Positions 27,436 through 41,039 of a stretch of 64,000 nucleotides of DNA are shown piece by piece. Where the stretch lies: contig CAMPDV010000302.1 in assembly GCA_946699065.1 (NCBI GenBank), positions 62,001 through 126,000 of the forward strand, given 5' to 3'. Made by a program: the position numbers and the translations under genes. How positions within the stretch are numbered: position 1 is the stretch's first letter; each line of letters begins with the position of its first letter. Origin of the DNA: Loxodes magnus. Lineage: Eukaryota; Ciliophora; Karyorelictea; Loxodida; Loxodidae. The notes under the pieces were generated by a model that did no database searches, had not been told where the DNA came from, and saw only the letters and a list, made by a program, of their open reading frames with translations.

Positions 27436-29802
27436 AATTTTGATTATGGTCTTACTAATAAAAAATTAAATAAACAAGCACTTATAAGCTATCTTATCTT
27501 GAAACTCTCATTTTTTAATTCCTAGAATTTATTCAATTCACTATAAAGGTTATAATATAAATAATTGAGTTATTAAAATATTAATTTTTTGGGTTTATTA
27601 AATAAGTATCCTTAAAAAGCACTAATTTATAAAATAATTTAAAATCTTTATTTTTATGCCAAAATGATTAAGCTCAAATTTTTCAGACATTTAATGCTTC
27701 TTTATAACTAATCACTCATATTCATTCTTAAGATTTTACAGCCAAGTAAAATAAATTTTATCTTAAAGGATAAAATCAACCTGAAAGATTTCAATTAAAA
27801 AAAGTCGCCTCAAAACCATTATAATATAATTAAATGAAATTAAAGAAAGGAATTTAGAATATTTCAAATTTTAAGAAATTGCAATATAATTATTTTTATA
27901 GTCTCCTAATTGTTGAAAACTAACTCAAATCATTTAACATTAAATCTCAAATCAGACAATAAAAAAACAGAAGATAAAATTCGGAATTATTCATATTTAT
28001 TATATTAAAAAAATCATAAATTTATAATAAACATCTAAATTGAAGAAATATTCTTAAAATAAGTTTTCTTTTCATAAATTTCATTGTAGTTTTCTTTTCA
28101 TAAGTTTCATTGTAATTTTCTTTTCATAAGTTTCATTGTAGTTTTCTTTTCATAAGTTTCATTGTAATTTTCTTTTCATAAGTTTCATTGTAGTTTTCTT
28201 TTCATAAGTTTCATTGTAGTTTTCTTTTCATAAGTTTCATTGTAGTTTTCTTTTCATAAGTTTCATTGTAGTTTTCTTTTCATAAGTTTCATTGTAGTTT
28301 TCTTTTCATAAGTTTCATTGTAGTTTTCTTTTCATAAGTTTCATTGTAGTTTTCTTTTCATAAGTTTCATTGTAGTTTTCTTTTCATAAGTTTCATTGTA
28401 GTTTTCTTTTCATAAGTTTCATTGTAGTTTTCTTTTCATAAGTTTCATTGTAATTTTTTTTTGTCTAAAATAAAAATCAGAAAAAAATATACTAAACTTA
28501 TGAATAAGTTTTAAATACATTAAATTTTTATTAAAAAAAAAGCCATATATTTATATAATCTGTCAAAAGTTAGAAAATATAAAAAAATAAGAAAATAAAC
28601 AAACTAAATTAAATAAATTTCTTTCTAAAGTATTTATTCTCACTAACTTAAAAGCATGAATAGGAAGAGAAGATAAAGAAAAATAATTAAATATGATTTA
28701 ATAAAAATAAAAAAAATTTAAAAAATTTAAAAATGTAAATTTATAAAATTAAGAGAGAAAAATCTAAGTAATACATTTTTATTTAATTTAAATCAAAATA
28801 ATTTATAAAAAGGTTTAAATTATAAATCTCTAAAAAGATACTTGAAAAAAAAAATAACAAAAATATTTGATAATTGATTGTAAAAAGCATAATAGATCAT
28901 AAAATTATTTAAATGATATAAAAAAAATAAATAAAAATCTTAGCTTCTCTCTAAAATTATTTAAAAAAAAGCAAAAATCAAAAAATGACCATCAAAAAAA
29001 TAAGAAAAATTAAAATAAATAAAAAATTAAAAAAATTAATAAAAAAAATAAAAAAAATAAGATAAGAAAAAATAAGAAAAAATAATGTTAATTTATGAGA
29101 TGTGAAAAAAATTATAAGAATTATATAAAAATAAAAACTAGTTAAAATTATTTTCAAAGATAAAGAAAAAAATTAAAAGTAACATCATAAATATAAATAA
29201 AAAATATTATAAATATAATTTTCAATAAAAATTAAAATTTAATAAAAGTTAGTAAAAAATTTAAGGAAATAAAAAAATTAAATTTAACAAAATTTTAAAT
29301 AAAACCTAATAAAATATTTATATAAGAAATAAATAGTTTTAAATCTCAAACATTCTATTAAAATAATTGATTTATTTCAGAGAAAAATAAATATAAGAGA
29401 ATCCTAAAATTTCACAAAAATAATTAAATTTATTAAAAATTTTATTTTATTAAAAGAATGAAAGAATATATAGTTAGAATATCTAATTTTTTACTTTAAA
29501 TTTTTAATTATAAAATACTTTTTTTAATAAAAAATATTATCCCAATCTTCAAGATTTTTAAACAAAATATTTTAAAATCTATTTCCTTTAAATAAAGTTT
29601 TAAATTAAAAATTGATATAAATTAAAATTTAATTGTTATTTAGATATTTAAACATACTAGTTATTTAATTTTTATTCTGCCAATATTTTAAATAAATAAA
29701 ATTCTTTATCTAGAAGATAATAACAATGAAAATATTAAATAAGTATCATTTACTTAAACTAAAAATACAAAAATATTTTTTAAATTAGGAATAAAAAAAT
29801 AA
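27436..29802 (+). repeat. Partial second unit (leader only)
   Basis: Repeats 18728 to about 21590 with high identity: start sequence, minisatellite and most of the AT-rich leader. It then stops abruptly at the edge of the inverted-repeat block at 29803. No kinase gene follows, and the missing part of the unit does not resume after 39095. Confidence 0.88.
28062..28461. repeat. 26-bp minisatellite, about 15 copies
   Basis: Same array as at 19346, but its units are almost uniformly the TGTAGTTTTC/CATAAGTTT variant, whereas the left array is almost uniformly TGTAATTTTC/CATAAATTT. Each array has been homogenised separately. Confidence 0.93.
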
Positions 29803-29972
29803 GTAAAAAGTACTTATCTTAGCTATTTTTAATTTACTTAAATTATTAATATGAAAATAGAAAGGATTTACTTTTACTTCATTAAGTAAAATTATTTAAG
29901 GCGAAATAAAATTCAAAATGCAAGTGATATTTCTCACTTTTTCCGTTATTAAGAATTATTAATCTCATTTAA
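29803..29972 (+). repeat. Left arm of 170-bp inverted repeat
   Basis: Starts TAAAAAGTACTTATCTTAGC and runs to ATCTCATTTAAA. Its reverse complement lies at 38926-39095 with only a few differences. It marks the left edge of a 9.3-kb block that interrupts the partial second unit. Confidence 0.85.
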
Positions 29973-31369
29973 AATAACTTGCAGATTTCAAATAAATATA
30001 AATATCATAAATAAGTCTTCGAAAAGGAGTTCATTATTCTCTATCGAAAAGCATAAGGCATCTTAAGCTTTAATTTTCAATCTTTTACGATAGTTAATTC
30101 CTTATATTAGAATAGTATATACATTTAAAAATGTGTAAATTTATCATACTCTCCGATCATACAGTTTTGATTATTATTAGGAAAATGACAATCATTAAGA
30201 TTTTTCCAAAAACTATAGGATCGAGTTCTAAGCTAATATATACTGATAATTACTTTTCTAAATTATTTATTCAATTTAGTTTTAAGTATTAACTGGAAAT
30301 TGGTAAAGTTTAATAACTACACAGTATAAATTTTAGCTGTTTTTATTCTCGTAAACTTTGAGTAGCTATATTATAGAAATAATGTATTATTTTTTTATAG
30401 CTCATTTTTTACAAGGAAATATACTCCATCAGCTCTTGTACTTTAACTACAATTTTTATAATAGTTTCATATATATGAATCTATATTTAAATAATGTTTT
30501 AATGTTATCATATTTCTTTATTAGAAAATAAATCAATGTTATGTTATAGAGTAAACTGTTAATATTATATTATATTAAATTCATATTGCAGTGAGCAATA
30601 TTAAAATATCTTTATTTGATCCTCCTTTTAGTCCTGTGTCATAATTATATACAATTTTTTACCATTTAAATTTAAATATGAAGTAAATTTGAAGCTTATC
30701 TTATTGTATCTTTTATAGCATATTACAATAAATAAAGTCGATGAATTATGATTTTTACAATAATTATATATCTATTTTAATTGGTACGGAGTTTCTATCA
30801 CATGTTGTACGATTTAATCTACAAGATAAAGCAATAAATCTATTTTCTAAGTTGTTAGGAGATTCTGTTTCTATCATTATTTTGATATTAAGTATTGAAT
30901 AAATTAATCGCTTTTTAAATTATGCTTCTTTAATAAATCTTCAATTTCAATATTTTTCAGATACAAATTATGCTATGCTGGATTCAAAATGCTTAATAAA
31001 GTTATACTTATTTTCAATTTCTCTTATTATTTATGCTAGCAAAATCTAATTAGTAAAAAGAGGCTGAGCTTAGTCCTTCTCGATTATAAAATCTGATGTA
31101 TCTCTATTGTAAGTTATTATTAATCATATAAATCACTTAATTAAATAGTCTAAATAGCTTACTTTATTTTGAAAATTTGGAAGTTTATTTAGATATCTTT
31201 TTTTAAAGTTAAGATGCTCTTGCATTTGCATCAAGTTTGTATTTAATTTCACGCTCTTAATTTTGTGTCAATTAAGAATATCTAATTTAGGATATTATTT
31301 TGATGAATAAGACTATTGTTAAAGTTCACTGAAAGGAAGTTACATAAAAGAATAGAAAATGGGTTGTCT
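29973..31369. other. AT-rich interval inside the inverted-repeat block
   Basis: No transposase-like or other frame was recognised. Sequence is single-copy within the window as far as I can see. Confidence 0.4.
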
Positions 31370-32160
31370 AAATATAAAAGTATTACTAAATAAAATTATA
31401 AATTAATTTTTAGGGCATTTTTATTTCCAAAAGCAGAATATGGATCGAGTAATTCCGTGAGCAATTCTTCATGGAGTTTTAAAAAAATGATATACATAAA
31501 AGCCATAGAAAAGCAGAAGATAAGCATTATAAAATACAAACTCTTCGTTCAATGAATCATCCTTTATAGATCTAAATTGGGTACCTTATGAATTGTATAT
31601 AGCATTTAAATATTTTAAATTCTAAATTAAGCTCAAAACAGAGGCTTCAGTAAATCCTGAATCAGACATAGCATTCGTTTATAATAGAACAAAGTGTGGC
31701 AACATTAAATATTTTAATAACTTTGAAAAGCTACCATAACATTTTAAAATAGACTTTTAGAATGTTAGGGCAGAAAAGAGTTTTTAAATACTATAAAAAA
31801 TAAAATTTCTAAAAAAATTTACCTAGAGACAGTTGGCAGAATGAGTATAATGCCAACTGCAATCCTTTACTTAGGAGATAAAGATTCTAGAGCATAATAT
31901 TTCCATTTTATACGAATACTACTTTAAATAAAAAAATGATTAGAGATATAATTTCAATTTATAAATTTTGAAACATTTTCTTACAAGTTCCAATACTCCT
32001 CAAAATAAGGGAAATAAGAAAAATAGAAAAACAAAAAATATTTCAAGATGTCTGATGATCAAGTGTAAAAAAATATATTTCTTTATGAAATATAGTAAAA
32101 ACATATTTAAATTAATTTATTTATTAAGAATATATAATATCAGATCATTATAGTTTCTTG
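31370..32160 (+). mobile_element. LINE ORF2 C-terminal fragment
   Basis: Decayed non-LTR retrotransposon 3' part. The frame through SFNESSFIDLNWVPYELYIA and EASVNPESDIAF matches the homologous stretch of the copy at 61970-63660 (SVFNESCYVYFNWLPFEHIM, ARTYPESDIG). Upstream PKAEYGS matches LMLNTVEN/AEYGG of that copy after a frame change. It lies in the thumb-to-C-terminal region downstream of the reverse transcriptase core. No RT catalytic motifs are present, so it is 5'-truncated and inactive. Confidence 0.7.
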
Positions 32161-32979
32161 AATTCTAAATTCGGTTTATTTTAGATTTTATAACTCTTAA
32201 AAGAATAGATCAAGTTATTAGTTAGTAACTTCAGTTATAGTTCCACAATCATTCTTATAGCATCATGCTTCAGTTTAAATTAACTGGGTAAAACTTTTTT
32301 AATATCAGATTAATTTCTGAGTTTAATTATTTCTCTTTTGATAATTTTCATTTTGATAGCATATTTTTCTTTAATTTCATTCTAACAAGATTAATCTAAT
32401 TCTTTTCAAAATTATAAGTTAAATTTTAAACATCATGCTAAAATTTCTAGCATTTATTAAAATCTATGTAACTTTCACTCTCTTTTTCGTTTTTTTGATG
32501 GAAATATATTCTATTTAATTTTTATTTTCTTTTTAAATAGTTAAATTCTTTGTAAATGTAAAATTCTTATTAATATCGTCTTAAACTTGAGTCGTATTAG
32601 TTTGATTCTGATAATATTTGAATCAAGGTTTAGTTTATATTTTGAATAACTTCCCCTTTAGTACTTAATTAATTCTCAGTAATTATTTTTCTTTTTTCTC
32701 TTATTTTTAACTGTTATTAACGTAGCTAAAGAAAAGGATAAAATCTTAATAATAATGCATAAATAGTGTTCAAATAAGCAAAAACTTTAATTAATCCGAA
32801 ATACGTAATTAGGTGAATTTGAATTATGAGTAACAATAGCAATTTATTTAAAACTGAGAAAATTAAGTTTTTGACAAACATTCAAATTTAAATTAAGAAT
32901 AGATTTAAAATTCAAATATAAGCATTAATACAATATATAAAAATAAACCTTTTATTATAAATTTTAATCCTTGTCACTT

Positions 32980-34960
32980 ATAAGAAACACCTCTTTTTAA
33001 AGAATCTGAAATTAAAAAAATAATAAATCAATTAGTTAATAAAAAAGCATCAGGTCAGGTATTGATGGTTTAAAAGCAGAATTAATTAAACATGGAGCAT
33101 AGGAATTACATAATATGGTTAAAAGTTTTAGTAACAATATGCTAAGAACACTCACTATACCAAATGAGTTGAAAAGATTTACTATTTTATCTATTTTCAA
33201 AAAAGGAAGTAAAAGTGTCTGAAGTAATTGAAGAGAAATAGCTCTATTGAATTGCTTACTTAAAATATATGATAAAGCATTAACTTAAATACTATATAAT
33301 TTAATGTATTCAAGAAATATCATTCAATAAGCTTAATTCGACTTTTTTCGGAAAAGATCTACATAATAACAAATTTGAACAATTTAATGAATTATTGATT
33401 TGCATCATAAATGGTCATAAAAAATAGTTAATTGATACTCTAATAGATGATGAAAAATGCTTGACATTATGCCAAGGAAATTGCCATTTGACCATCTAAG
33501 AAGACTTAGATTATTTCTGGGATTGATAATGACACTTGAATCTTTTTATGAAAATATTGATGCTAAGTTTAATAAATTTAAATATTAATGGAATTCCTAT
33601 TGTTTAAAATGATGAAACTACATATCTTGGATACAAATTGGGAAATAATTATAATTATAAATTACAAAGTGCAAGCAAAGTTTCTAACTTTAAATTAACA
33701 GTTTTAAAAGCATCAGCGATTCTTTCTAAGTACGGAGTAGTATCACCATTCAATTTTAAAAAACTTTGCAGAACATTTATTTTGACTAAAATAAAATATG
33801 AAAGTTATATAACTCCTTGAAGTATCACGTCAAAAAAAGGAATGAAAAATAAATAACTAAATTACAAAAACTCATTTCAAGGAAAGCATTTAAATCTCCT
33901 TAATTTGCATTTTATGAATCTTACTTCAATGATCTTAATTGACTTTCGTCTGAACACATGACAATATTAAAATTAATGCGTTTTTATTTTAAACTAGAAT
34001 AAATCAGTAGAGAAAGCTTGAACTCTGATGTAGCATTCTTGTTTTCTAAATGCAAGCAATACAATTTAGCAAATATGAAATAAATAAGAACCTTGAATAA
34101 TATAAAATTGATATTGAAAGTATGACAAACCTAAAAGATTTTAATTAGCATATTATTATAAGAGTGAAAGAAAATTTCTTTAAGAATGTTTTTAAAGGAA
34201 TACACAGATGCCTACAGCTTAAAGATTCATTTAATCTGTTTAAAATAATAAAAGTGTATTTCCTGAAATAACTTACACTAAGTTTAATAGACATCGAATA
34301 TAAGACATAAGTCCCATTTTCCAATTGATGACATTCACCTATAATTTCTAATACGAACTTTGTTTGCGTCACATAAGCATATAAAATAGAACTGATTGTG
34401 CATGTGATTAAGCTCATGATGAACTTGATCATATATTTGAAAGTATTTTCTATAAAGATATTTTTTAGGAATTATCTAATTAAAAAATACTTTATGACAA
34501 AGATTATAAATAGCTAATTATGCACGACTAAAATTATATTAATTCAAACTTTGTAAAAGTAAAATTCCTAAGATTGACAAATATATTAAAAATTTTCATC
34601 AAAAATTGCTTAAAAAAGGATATAAATTAAAAAATTTAATAATTGAAACGAAAAGATAAATTGATGGGAGAAAAAAATATAATTTAAGAAAGAAACTTAA
34701 ATAATGGTTGTGCAAAAATCAAAAAGAAGAAAATTGAAAATAAGAAGAGAAATGAAAATTCTAGAACATAATTTAGAACTAATATAGAAGAAACAAAAGA
34801 ACAGAAGCAGGAAGAATTAACTAGGGGTTGATTATAAACTTACATAAACTCTTATACTTAACATATTTCACATGAAATATAACTATAAGTAATGCAATTA
34901 CGTCCCAATACTCAAAGTATTGAAACTTTTTTATCTTATTATTATTATTATTATTATTAA
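32980..34960 (+). mobile_element. LINE ORF2 reverse transcriptase, internally deleted, with (TTA)n tail
   Basis: Non-LTR retrotransposon remnant. RT finger region: NKKASG, then in the next frame GIDGLKAELIKHGA, LKRFTILSIFKKGSK and REIALLNCLLKIYDKAL. Next comes PFDHLRRLRLFLGLIMTLES (the stretch after motif A), then a jump to thumb sequence ETTYLGYKLGN, so the segment that should carry motif B and the ADD of motif C is missing. Downstream: NWLSSEHMTILKLMRFYF and a C-terminal zinc-like CACDQAH...DHIFES (about 34370-34440). A (TTA)n microsatellite at 34937-34960 marks the likely 3' end. At least one single-base frame change and one internal deletion are visible. Confidence 0.8.
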
Positions 34961-37031
34961 TGCAATTCAGACTTAAGTATCGATTATATTACATCAGATT
35001 CAGAAAATTTTAATCTTATAAATTAATTAAAAAAAATTAATCAAATTATTAATCTTTTATTGTGTTAGTGCATTGTCTTAACACTAAATTTTTTAAGTTT
35101 AAATTTGCTTATCTAAACCTATTCCTCTTATTATATTTTATTCTTAAAGAATAACTTAAAATTGAACATATTTTTCTTAGTTACAATAAACAAATTTATT
35201 AATTATATTCTAGCAAATTCTAAATATTTAATTATTTTAATTATTAATTATAATTATATTGATACATTTTAATCATAGTTCTGTTTACTTTTCTATAATT
35301 TAACAGCTAAAATATAGAGCATTTTTAATAAATCCTAATATTATATTACCAAAAATTAGATATAGTATATTTCAGATGTTCTCTAGTAATTGCCTTTTAG
35401 CTAGATTTTACTATTTACTTTTTAATCTGAACACTTTTAAGTTAAACTTAAATATTGTTTATAGTATTTAATTATGTTTCCTAAATAGTTTTTTTTAATT
35501 TAACTCTATTAATTATTTGAAATTATACTGTAGTCATCTTAACCATAAAAATCATTTAAAGTTATTTCAAGAATCTAAGATGGTACCAAAGCGGCAAGTT
35601 AATATTTTTCATATAGTAGTATTTCTATTCCTACAATGGATATCTACGTTTTAGAGTTTTGCTTAGTTTTTTAAGGAATTCGAAGGTATTTGTTTATAGA
35701 TTAATATTTAAAGTTTCTTAATAAATTTACTAGCAAGTACATAAATTCTTTAACTCTCTAAAGTTAAATTTATTCTAAATCTATTCCTTTAATGTAATAA
35801 AGCAGCTGCCTATGCTAATCCTTTTAGATAGCAGCTTCTTTATTTTGAAATAAAGAAGAATCTCTAAAAATAAATTATTGTAATTTTATTTCTTCTTTTT
35901 ACAAAAGTTACTCCTTTTTATTTTTAGATTGTAATAGTATAAATAAATAAAAGTTTATTACAATTAAAATAAAAAATTTGCATTATAAAAGTTAATAAAA
36001 ATAAACACCTTTAATAATCATCATTGACTTATCTTTTTTAGGTTATAGTTATATGGCTTTTAATAAAACTTTATAAGCTTACAAAAATACTATTTTTTCC
36101 TAAGTGTTGAAATATAAAACAGTAGTAGAAATTTCTTTAGGTTAATTATAATTAAAATTGATGTAATTTAATCTACTTTAATAAGTTTAACAGAAGAATA
36201 ATTTTAATTATAATTATCTATCTCTTATCTACATTTCACTTCTTTGCTAATTAAAATTTATACATTTTTACTTATTTATTTTCTTGATAAATCTTGAATT
36301 TTGCTTTTATATTTAAACGATACTAAGTAGATTAAATAGCAAAAACTATTATTTTAGAAGGATTTTAATCCTATCATAATAATATAAAAGTTCCATAATT
36401 TTAGTGAATTAAAACTGAAATTAAAATAATTAAATGTTGAAAATGCTAAATTTTATTATAACTTGTATTATTAATTCATTTAATTAAAGCTAATAAGCTT
36501 TAATTTTATTTAAATAGTATAAATTCCTTTTATTTTAAGATTTTTTTAAATATTAACTTCAAGAAAAAATAATGACTAAATAGATATAATTCCAAACATA
36601 AAAAGATCTAAGCTATGCTAAACGTTTATACTTGTCAGAGACTACTTTAATAACTTAATTATTTGGATAATAAAATTGCTAACATTTCTTTTATTTATGC
36701 TTCAATAGGATAATTAAAGCAAGTCAAATTTCTTTATCTTTATGTCTATTTGTTTATCTTATTTTTATTTGATTATTAGCTTTATAATTTGTTCTATTTC
36801 TATTACCTTCATAAGTCATTGATTCTTCAATACAAATTTTTAACATTACTCAACTATTAATTTTCTTATCGGACAAAATTTAATATTCAGATTTATCTTA
36901 AAGAAACTAAATTTTAATTACAATATTTGTTTATTAAACTAATTAAAAGCTAAATCAAAATAATTAGATAGTAAATTTACAAATAGCCATTCAATTTAAT
37001 TGTTAGTATAACTTGCTCAAGAAATTAATTA
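34961..37031. other. AT-rich interval
   Basis: Low-complexity DNA between two LINE fragments; no supported gene or RNA. Confidence 0.4.
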
Positions 37032-37434
37032 GGAAACCAACTGCTTATGGAACCAACTGATACAAAGTTAAGTAGTGACAAAAGAACAACTCTGACTGCA
37101 ATCTTAATCTAGATAAAACAAAGTTGACATAATGGATATTGAATAAGATTAATAAACATAGAATAAATAGAATTAATAACAATCAAAATAATAATAGAAC
37201 CTAATAACTAGAATATAAAAGATAGAAAATCACTTATACCCCGAATTTAAGCCTAAAATCATTAAATATAGAACATGCTGATTCTGCAGCTCAAAGAACC
37301 ATTTACTGAAAACCTGCCAAAGCTTTAACCAACTAAAGAGAAAGGAAGACTTTCAACTGATCAAGGAGATTATCATAGTGGTTGCCTTCCACATAAAAAA
37401 CTTGCTCATGGCTTCCACCACGTTAAAAAACTGA
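37032..37434 (+). mobile_element. LINE ORF1 fragment with intact zinc knuckle
   Basis: One frame runs to a TGA at 37432-37434. Gln/Asn-rich and charged sequence leads to FKPKIIKYRT and the knuckle CWFCSSKNHLLKTC (37276-37317), an exact CX2CX4HX4C. FKPK just before the knuckle and the CXS..HLxK spacing are shared with the ORF1 at 60889-61770. Non-LTR retrotransposon nucleic-acid-binding ORF1; no ORF2 follows. Confidence 0.6.
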
Positions 37435-38925
37435 CAGCGAGAACCAGGTTTAGAGTCCAGGGACGGCAAATCAAATCAACATATTTTAAAAAACTGTTTT
37501 TTTAACTTTTATTTACAATTAAAATAATTTCTATTAGTATAACTTGTTTTTAAGGAAAGTTAAAGAAAGTTTAATTAAATAATAAGTTATTTGCTATATT
37601 GACTACATTTTTATTAATTTAATTAATAATAAATTTATAAATTGTATCATTAAAGAAAATTTAAAGTGAATTATTACATTTAAACGTTAAATTTAAATTA
37701 TAAACATTTATGAAATGATAGTAAAAATCATTTCCAAATAGATTAATTTTTGCATTATTTTATAGTGAAAGTAAACTATTCCAACAATTTTTATTAATTT
37801 AAATTTGATAGAGTGCAAGATAATAATTTTCTATTCTTTAATTTAAATTGAAAGCTTATTATCTTATTCTAATTCAATTACCATTAAACAGAATTTTTTA
37901 ATTTAGATTTTAAGCAATTCATAATAATAATACCCTAAAATAAGTTAGTTTACTTACCATTACTAACTAAATAAACAGCATTATATACATAATATAATAT
38001 TACTTTATCCATAATAAAATATTGTAACTTGGTGCTGAACTTCAAGGAAGAGGTTTAAAAGTTTAATTCATGAACAAAAAACTAAGTTCAAACTGAAAGA
38101 AATGAACTAAATGGAAAAATCTCATATAGATAACTATGAGTGCTAAATTGATACATTCTTCACATCCAACACAATTAGAGCAAGAAAACAACTAACTTAG
38201 GAATTTAATAGTGAAAAAGAATAGTAGGTTAATGACAAAGAATAAAGAATGAAACTGCCGACTACTGGGTCAATCCTGATAGTCGTCGAACTTTAAGTTT
38301 AATTTCAGATGAGAAAATCCCAATCAAAAAATAACATATATATCAAAACTCTATGAGATTCCAATAGAAACAATGGGATTTCTGATAAGCAAAATGAACA
38401 GAAAAAATTAGACTGAAAACAATATTTTTTGCAGCAAGAATGGAAGTATGTACAAGAAAGAAGTTGAAGCTATAGCTAAGACTAACAAGAAAGTAAGACT
38501 GAAAATCTAATATAATAATCCGCGAATGGTTACGTGTAATATTCCTTTTGCTCAAAAATTTAGCAAATAGTAAGAACTTGAAGTTCTGTATTTTTGACAA
38601 GGAGTAATTCCCTAATATTGGAGAAATAATCTTTAACTTAAAATTTACAATAAATGCAGTATCTTAATTAATTAATAAAAATTATTCTAAACTCTTAGAC
38701 TTAAAAGAAGCATTAAAATATTAAATAATATAGTATAAGAAATGAAAAGAAATAATTCGATAGCAAATAGTAATCATTTTACTATCAATAAATTATAAAA
38801 ATAGCAATTAATTTCTTTTTCTAAATTTTGATATTCTTACAAAGAACTTAGTGCAGTTGCTTATTAAAGCTTTTAAATAGCGTTTTAACTATTTTTTTAA
38901 AACTTCTTTTAAATCTTCAAATTAG
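37435..38925. other. AT-rich interval with doubtful open frame
   Basis: Around 38050-38640 a plus-strand stretch of slightly higher complexity (frame with ETADYWVNPDSRRTLSLI) could be part of a LINE ORF2 or unrelated. I could not match it to any motif. Confidence 0.3.
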
Positions 38926-39095
38926 TTTAAATGAGATTAATAATTCTTAATAACGAAAAAGTGAGAAATATCACTTGCATTTTGAATTTTATTTCGCCTT
39001 AAATAATTTTTCTTAATAAAGTAAAAGTAAATCCTTTCTATTTTCATATTAATAATTTAAGTAAGTTAAAAATAGCTAAGATAAGTACTTTTTGC
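38926..39095 (-). repeat. Right arm of 170-bp inverted repeat
   Basis: Reverse complement of 29803-29972, ending ...GCTAAGATAAGTACTTTTTG. Outside both arms the flanks share only ATAAG/CTTAT, so a target-site duplication cannot be called with confidence. Confidence 0.85.
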
Positions 39096-39412
39096 TTATA
39101 TGAAACTCATTAAAATTTTGTTGCTTTATGAGTTCTATATTGTCTTAAAATATTTGCATGGTAGTAAGCATTTCCTCCAAAACTTAAAATCGAGAAAAAA
39201 TTATTGAGTTCAATATGCTTCTTACGATATTTAAGAATCCTTCTAACTTTAAAATAAAATATAAAGTAATAAAAAATTTAAAATAAATAGAAGATTTTCT
39301 TAAAGCATTTTAGTTAGTCAAAAGTTAGTTTTTGATGTTTTAATGGCTAATGTTCATACTAAATTATAAATATAATTTACTCTAATTCAATATATAAAAT
39401 ATGTTAATAATA

Positions 39413-40227
39413 TTCTAATAATAATAATAATATATACTTAATTATTTAAAGTTTTTGCTCTCACTGGGCTTTCAACCAGTTACCTACAGCCATTTTACGT
39501 GGATGAATACAACGACCTTTTTTTATACGTGGTAGGTTACCAATAATAGCTATTTTCAGTTCTCGCTAAAATTTTCTATTTATAAATTCCATCATTCGTT
39601 ATTCAGAGTTAATTAAGGTTTCTTCTTATTCTTCATTCTTCGCTTATTTGGAGTTTCTCTCAAGTTCAGCATTGTCGTAGAATGTGATTATTCGCCTTAT
39701 AGTATCATCAGTTTTTGGTCTATTTTTCTTAAATCTTCTTCTAAAAAACTTTATTTTTCCAGTTTCTCTATTCTCATTTATAAGTTTATATAAATTTTTT
39801 CTTCTTGTTTCAATTATTAGTCAGTTAATTTAATTTATTTCTATAATCATGTTCTATTATTAACTAACTATGGATTGCGATTGTTCATAAAGTTATAATT
39901 CTGTTACTAAGTTATTTTAGATTAACTGACGTAGTATTAATAATTCATTATTTTGGTCGTCAATACCGTTCATTAATTCCCTTCCCCTTGATTGTAAATT
40001 ATTTCTTCGTATTTTTGGATTAGTTTTTTCATTTGATCTAACTGATTTTAGAGTTTTTTATCAGCTTCACTCTTAGATTCCTGAATATCGATTGGTCCGA
40101 CCATAACTTTTCCTTCAGAAGAAGAATTTTAATCCTCTTTTTTGCGTTTAATTTTCTGCATTTCTTTTTCTGCTTTTCTTCTTAAGTTTGTTAGTTAATT
40201 CTTTGAGAGACGAACAGATTATTCCAT
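39413..40227 (-). mobile_element. Coiled-coil ORF with (TTA)n tail, LINE ORF1-like
   Basis: Minus-strand frame starting MEQSVRLSKNQL at 40227. After a frame change (about residues 75-95) it continues through a long coiled coil (ELLILRQLIQNNLVTELQLY), a basic stretch (KIKFFRRRFKKNRPK), more coil, and a C-terminus ending IHPRKMAVGNWLKAQ. No zinc knuckle was found. A (TAA/TTA)n microsatellite at 39413-39433 lies directly 3', as in the LINE copies at 34960 and 59665. Most likely an ORF1-only non-LTR derivative; a host coiled-coil gene is the alternative. Confidence 0.5.
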
Positions 40228-41039
40228 ATTTTTAAAGGAAGTTTTTAAGAGATGATTAATAATATTGTATTGTATCTTCTAAAAATGTAGTTTTAAAATG
40301 AAATATAGCAAAGAGCTATTATTTTAATCAAATCTTTATAATCTCTAAAAAGCTTAAAATTAATTAAGATATTTCAAATGATGAAAATAAAATGAAATAG
40401 CTCTTTTTCTAAATGATAAATCATAGAAAATAGAAACTTTTAAGTAAGAAATGAAATAACTGAATAAATAATTGCAATATTGGCTTAATTAATCTTTATA
40501 TTTAACGCTCTAAATAATAAAGTTTTATTTAGATAAATTTTTTTAGTAGCTTATTGCTCTAATATTTCTCTTTCATTTGATGGAGTTATATTTAGTTTTT
40601 AAGACTAGGAATCTATTAATTTGAATATTTAAAAATTAAATAATTGATATATAAATTATATTTATGCTTTAACTAATTAATATGCTATTTTAATAAATAT
40701 TTTAGCTATATAGACTAAATAGATCTATTTTCAATAATTAAAATACGTTATTTTTGAAATGCTAATTAATGATTATTTCTTAAATAGTAAATTCTATTTT
40801 ATTATATAAGATTTTACCAATAGTAAGACTCATAAATATATTCAATAACTATTATTAGCTTAATAAGCATTTATTCAAACTTATCTCATAACTTTTTGAT
40901 ATTTCAATATTAAATATAGTTATTACTAAAATTATATTCAATATATTATATAAAATACCACCTAAGAAACAATAAACCTCTTCAACAAGTCCTAATCATT
41001 AACCAGGTTTTTCTAACTACATCTACTTCCTACAATTTA
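40228..41039. other. AT-rich interval
   Basis: No supported feature. Confidence 0.4.

Noticed and set aside
18728-29802. Direct repeats flanking the kinase gene as possible LTRs of a retroelement
   Set aside because: The flanked DNA carries a host-type kinase-WD40 gene and no retroelement genes. The repeats are simply the start of a second tandem unit, and the right-hand copy has a different arrangement.
31829-31860. AGTTGGCA...TGCCAACT palindrome as a terminator or RNA element
   Set aside because: It lies inside the LINE ORF2 fragment, where the sequence is explained by coding (RQLAEW...CQLQSF); no second copy of the hairpin was seen.
33638-33820. 60-codon plus-strand ORF as an independent small gene
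   Set aside because: It is the thumb part of the LINE reverse transcriptase (YLGYKLGN...FILTKIKYESY) and belongs to the element at 32980-34960.
29803-39095. Large virus-like or self-synthesising DNA transposon
   Set aside because: Inverted repeats are present, but I could find no polymerase, integrase, packaging or capsid-type gene inside; only LINE fragments are recognisable.
39470-39530. Possible tRNA remnant around CTCACTGGGCTTTCAACCAG
   Set aside because: No cloverleaf can be drawn, and the bases are explained by the C-terminus of the minus-strand coiled-coil frame.
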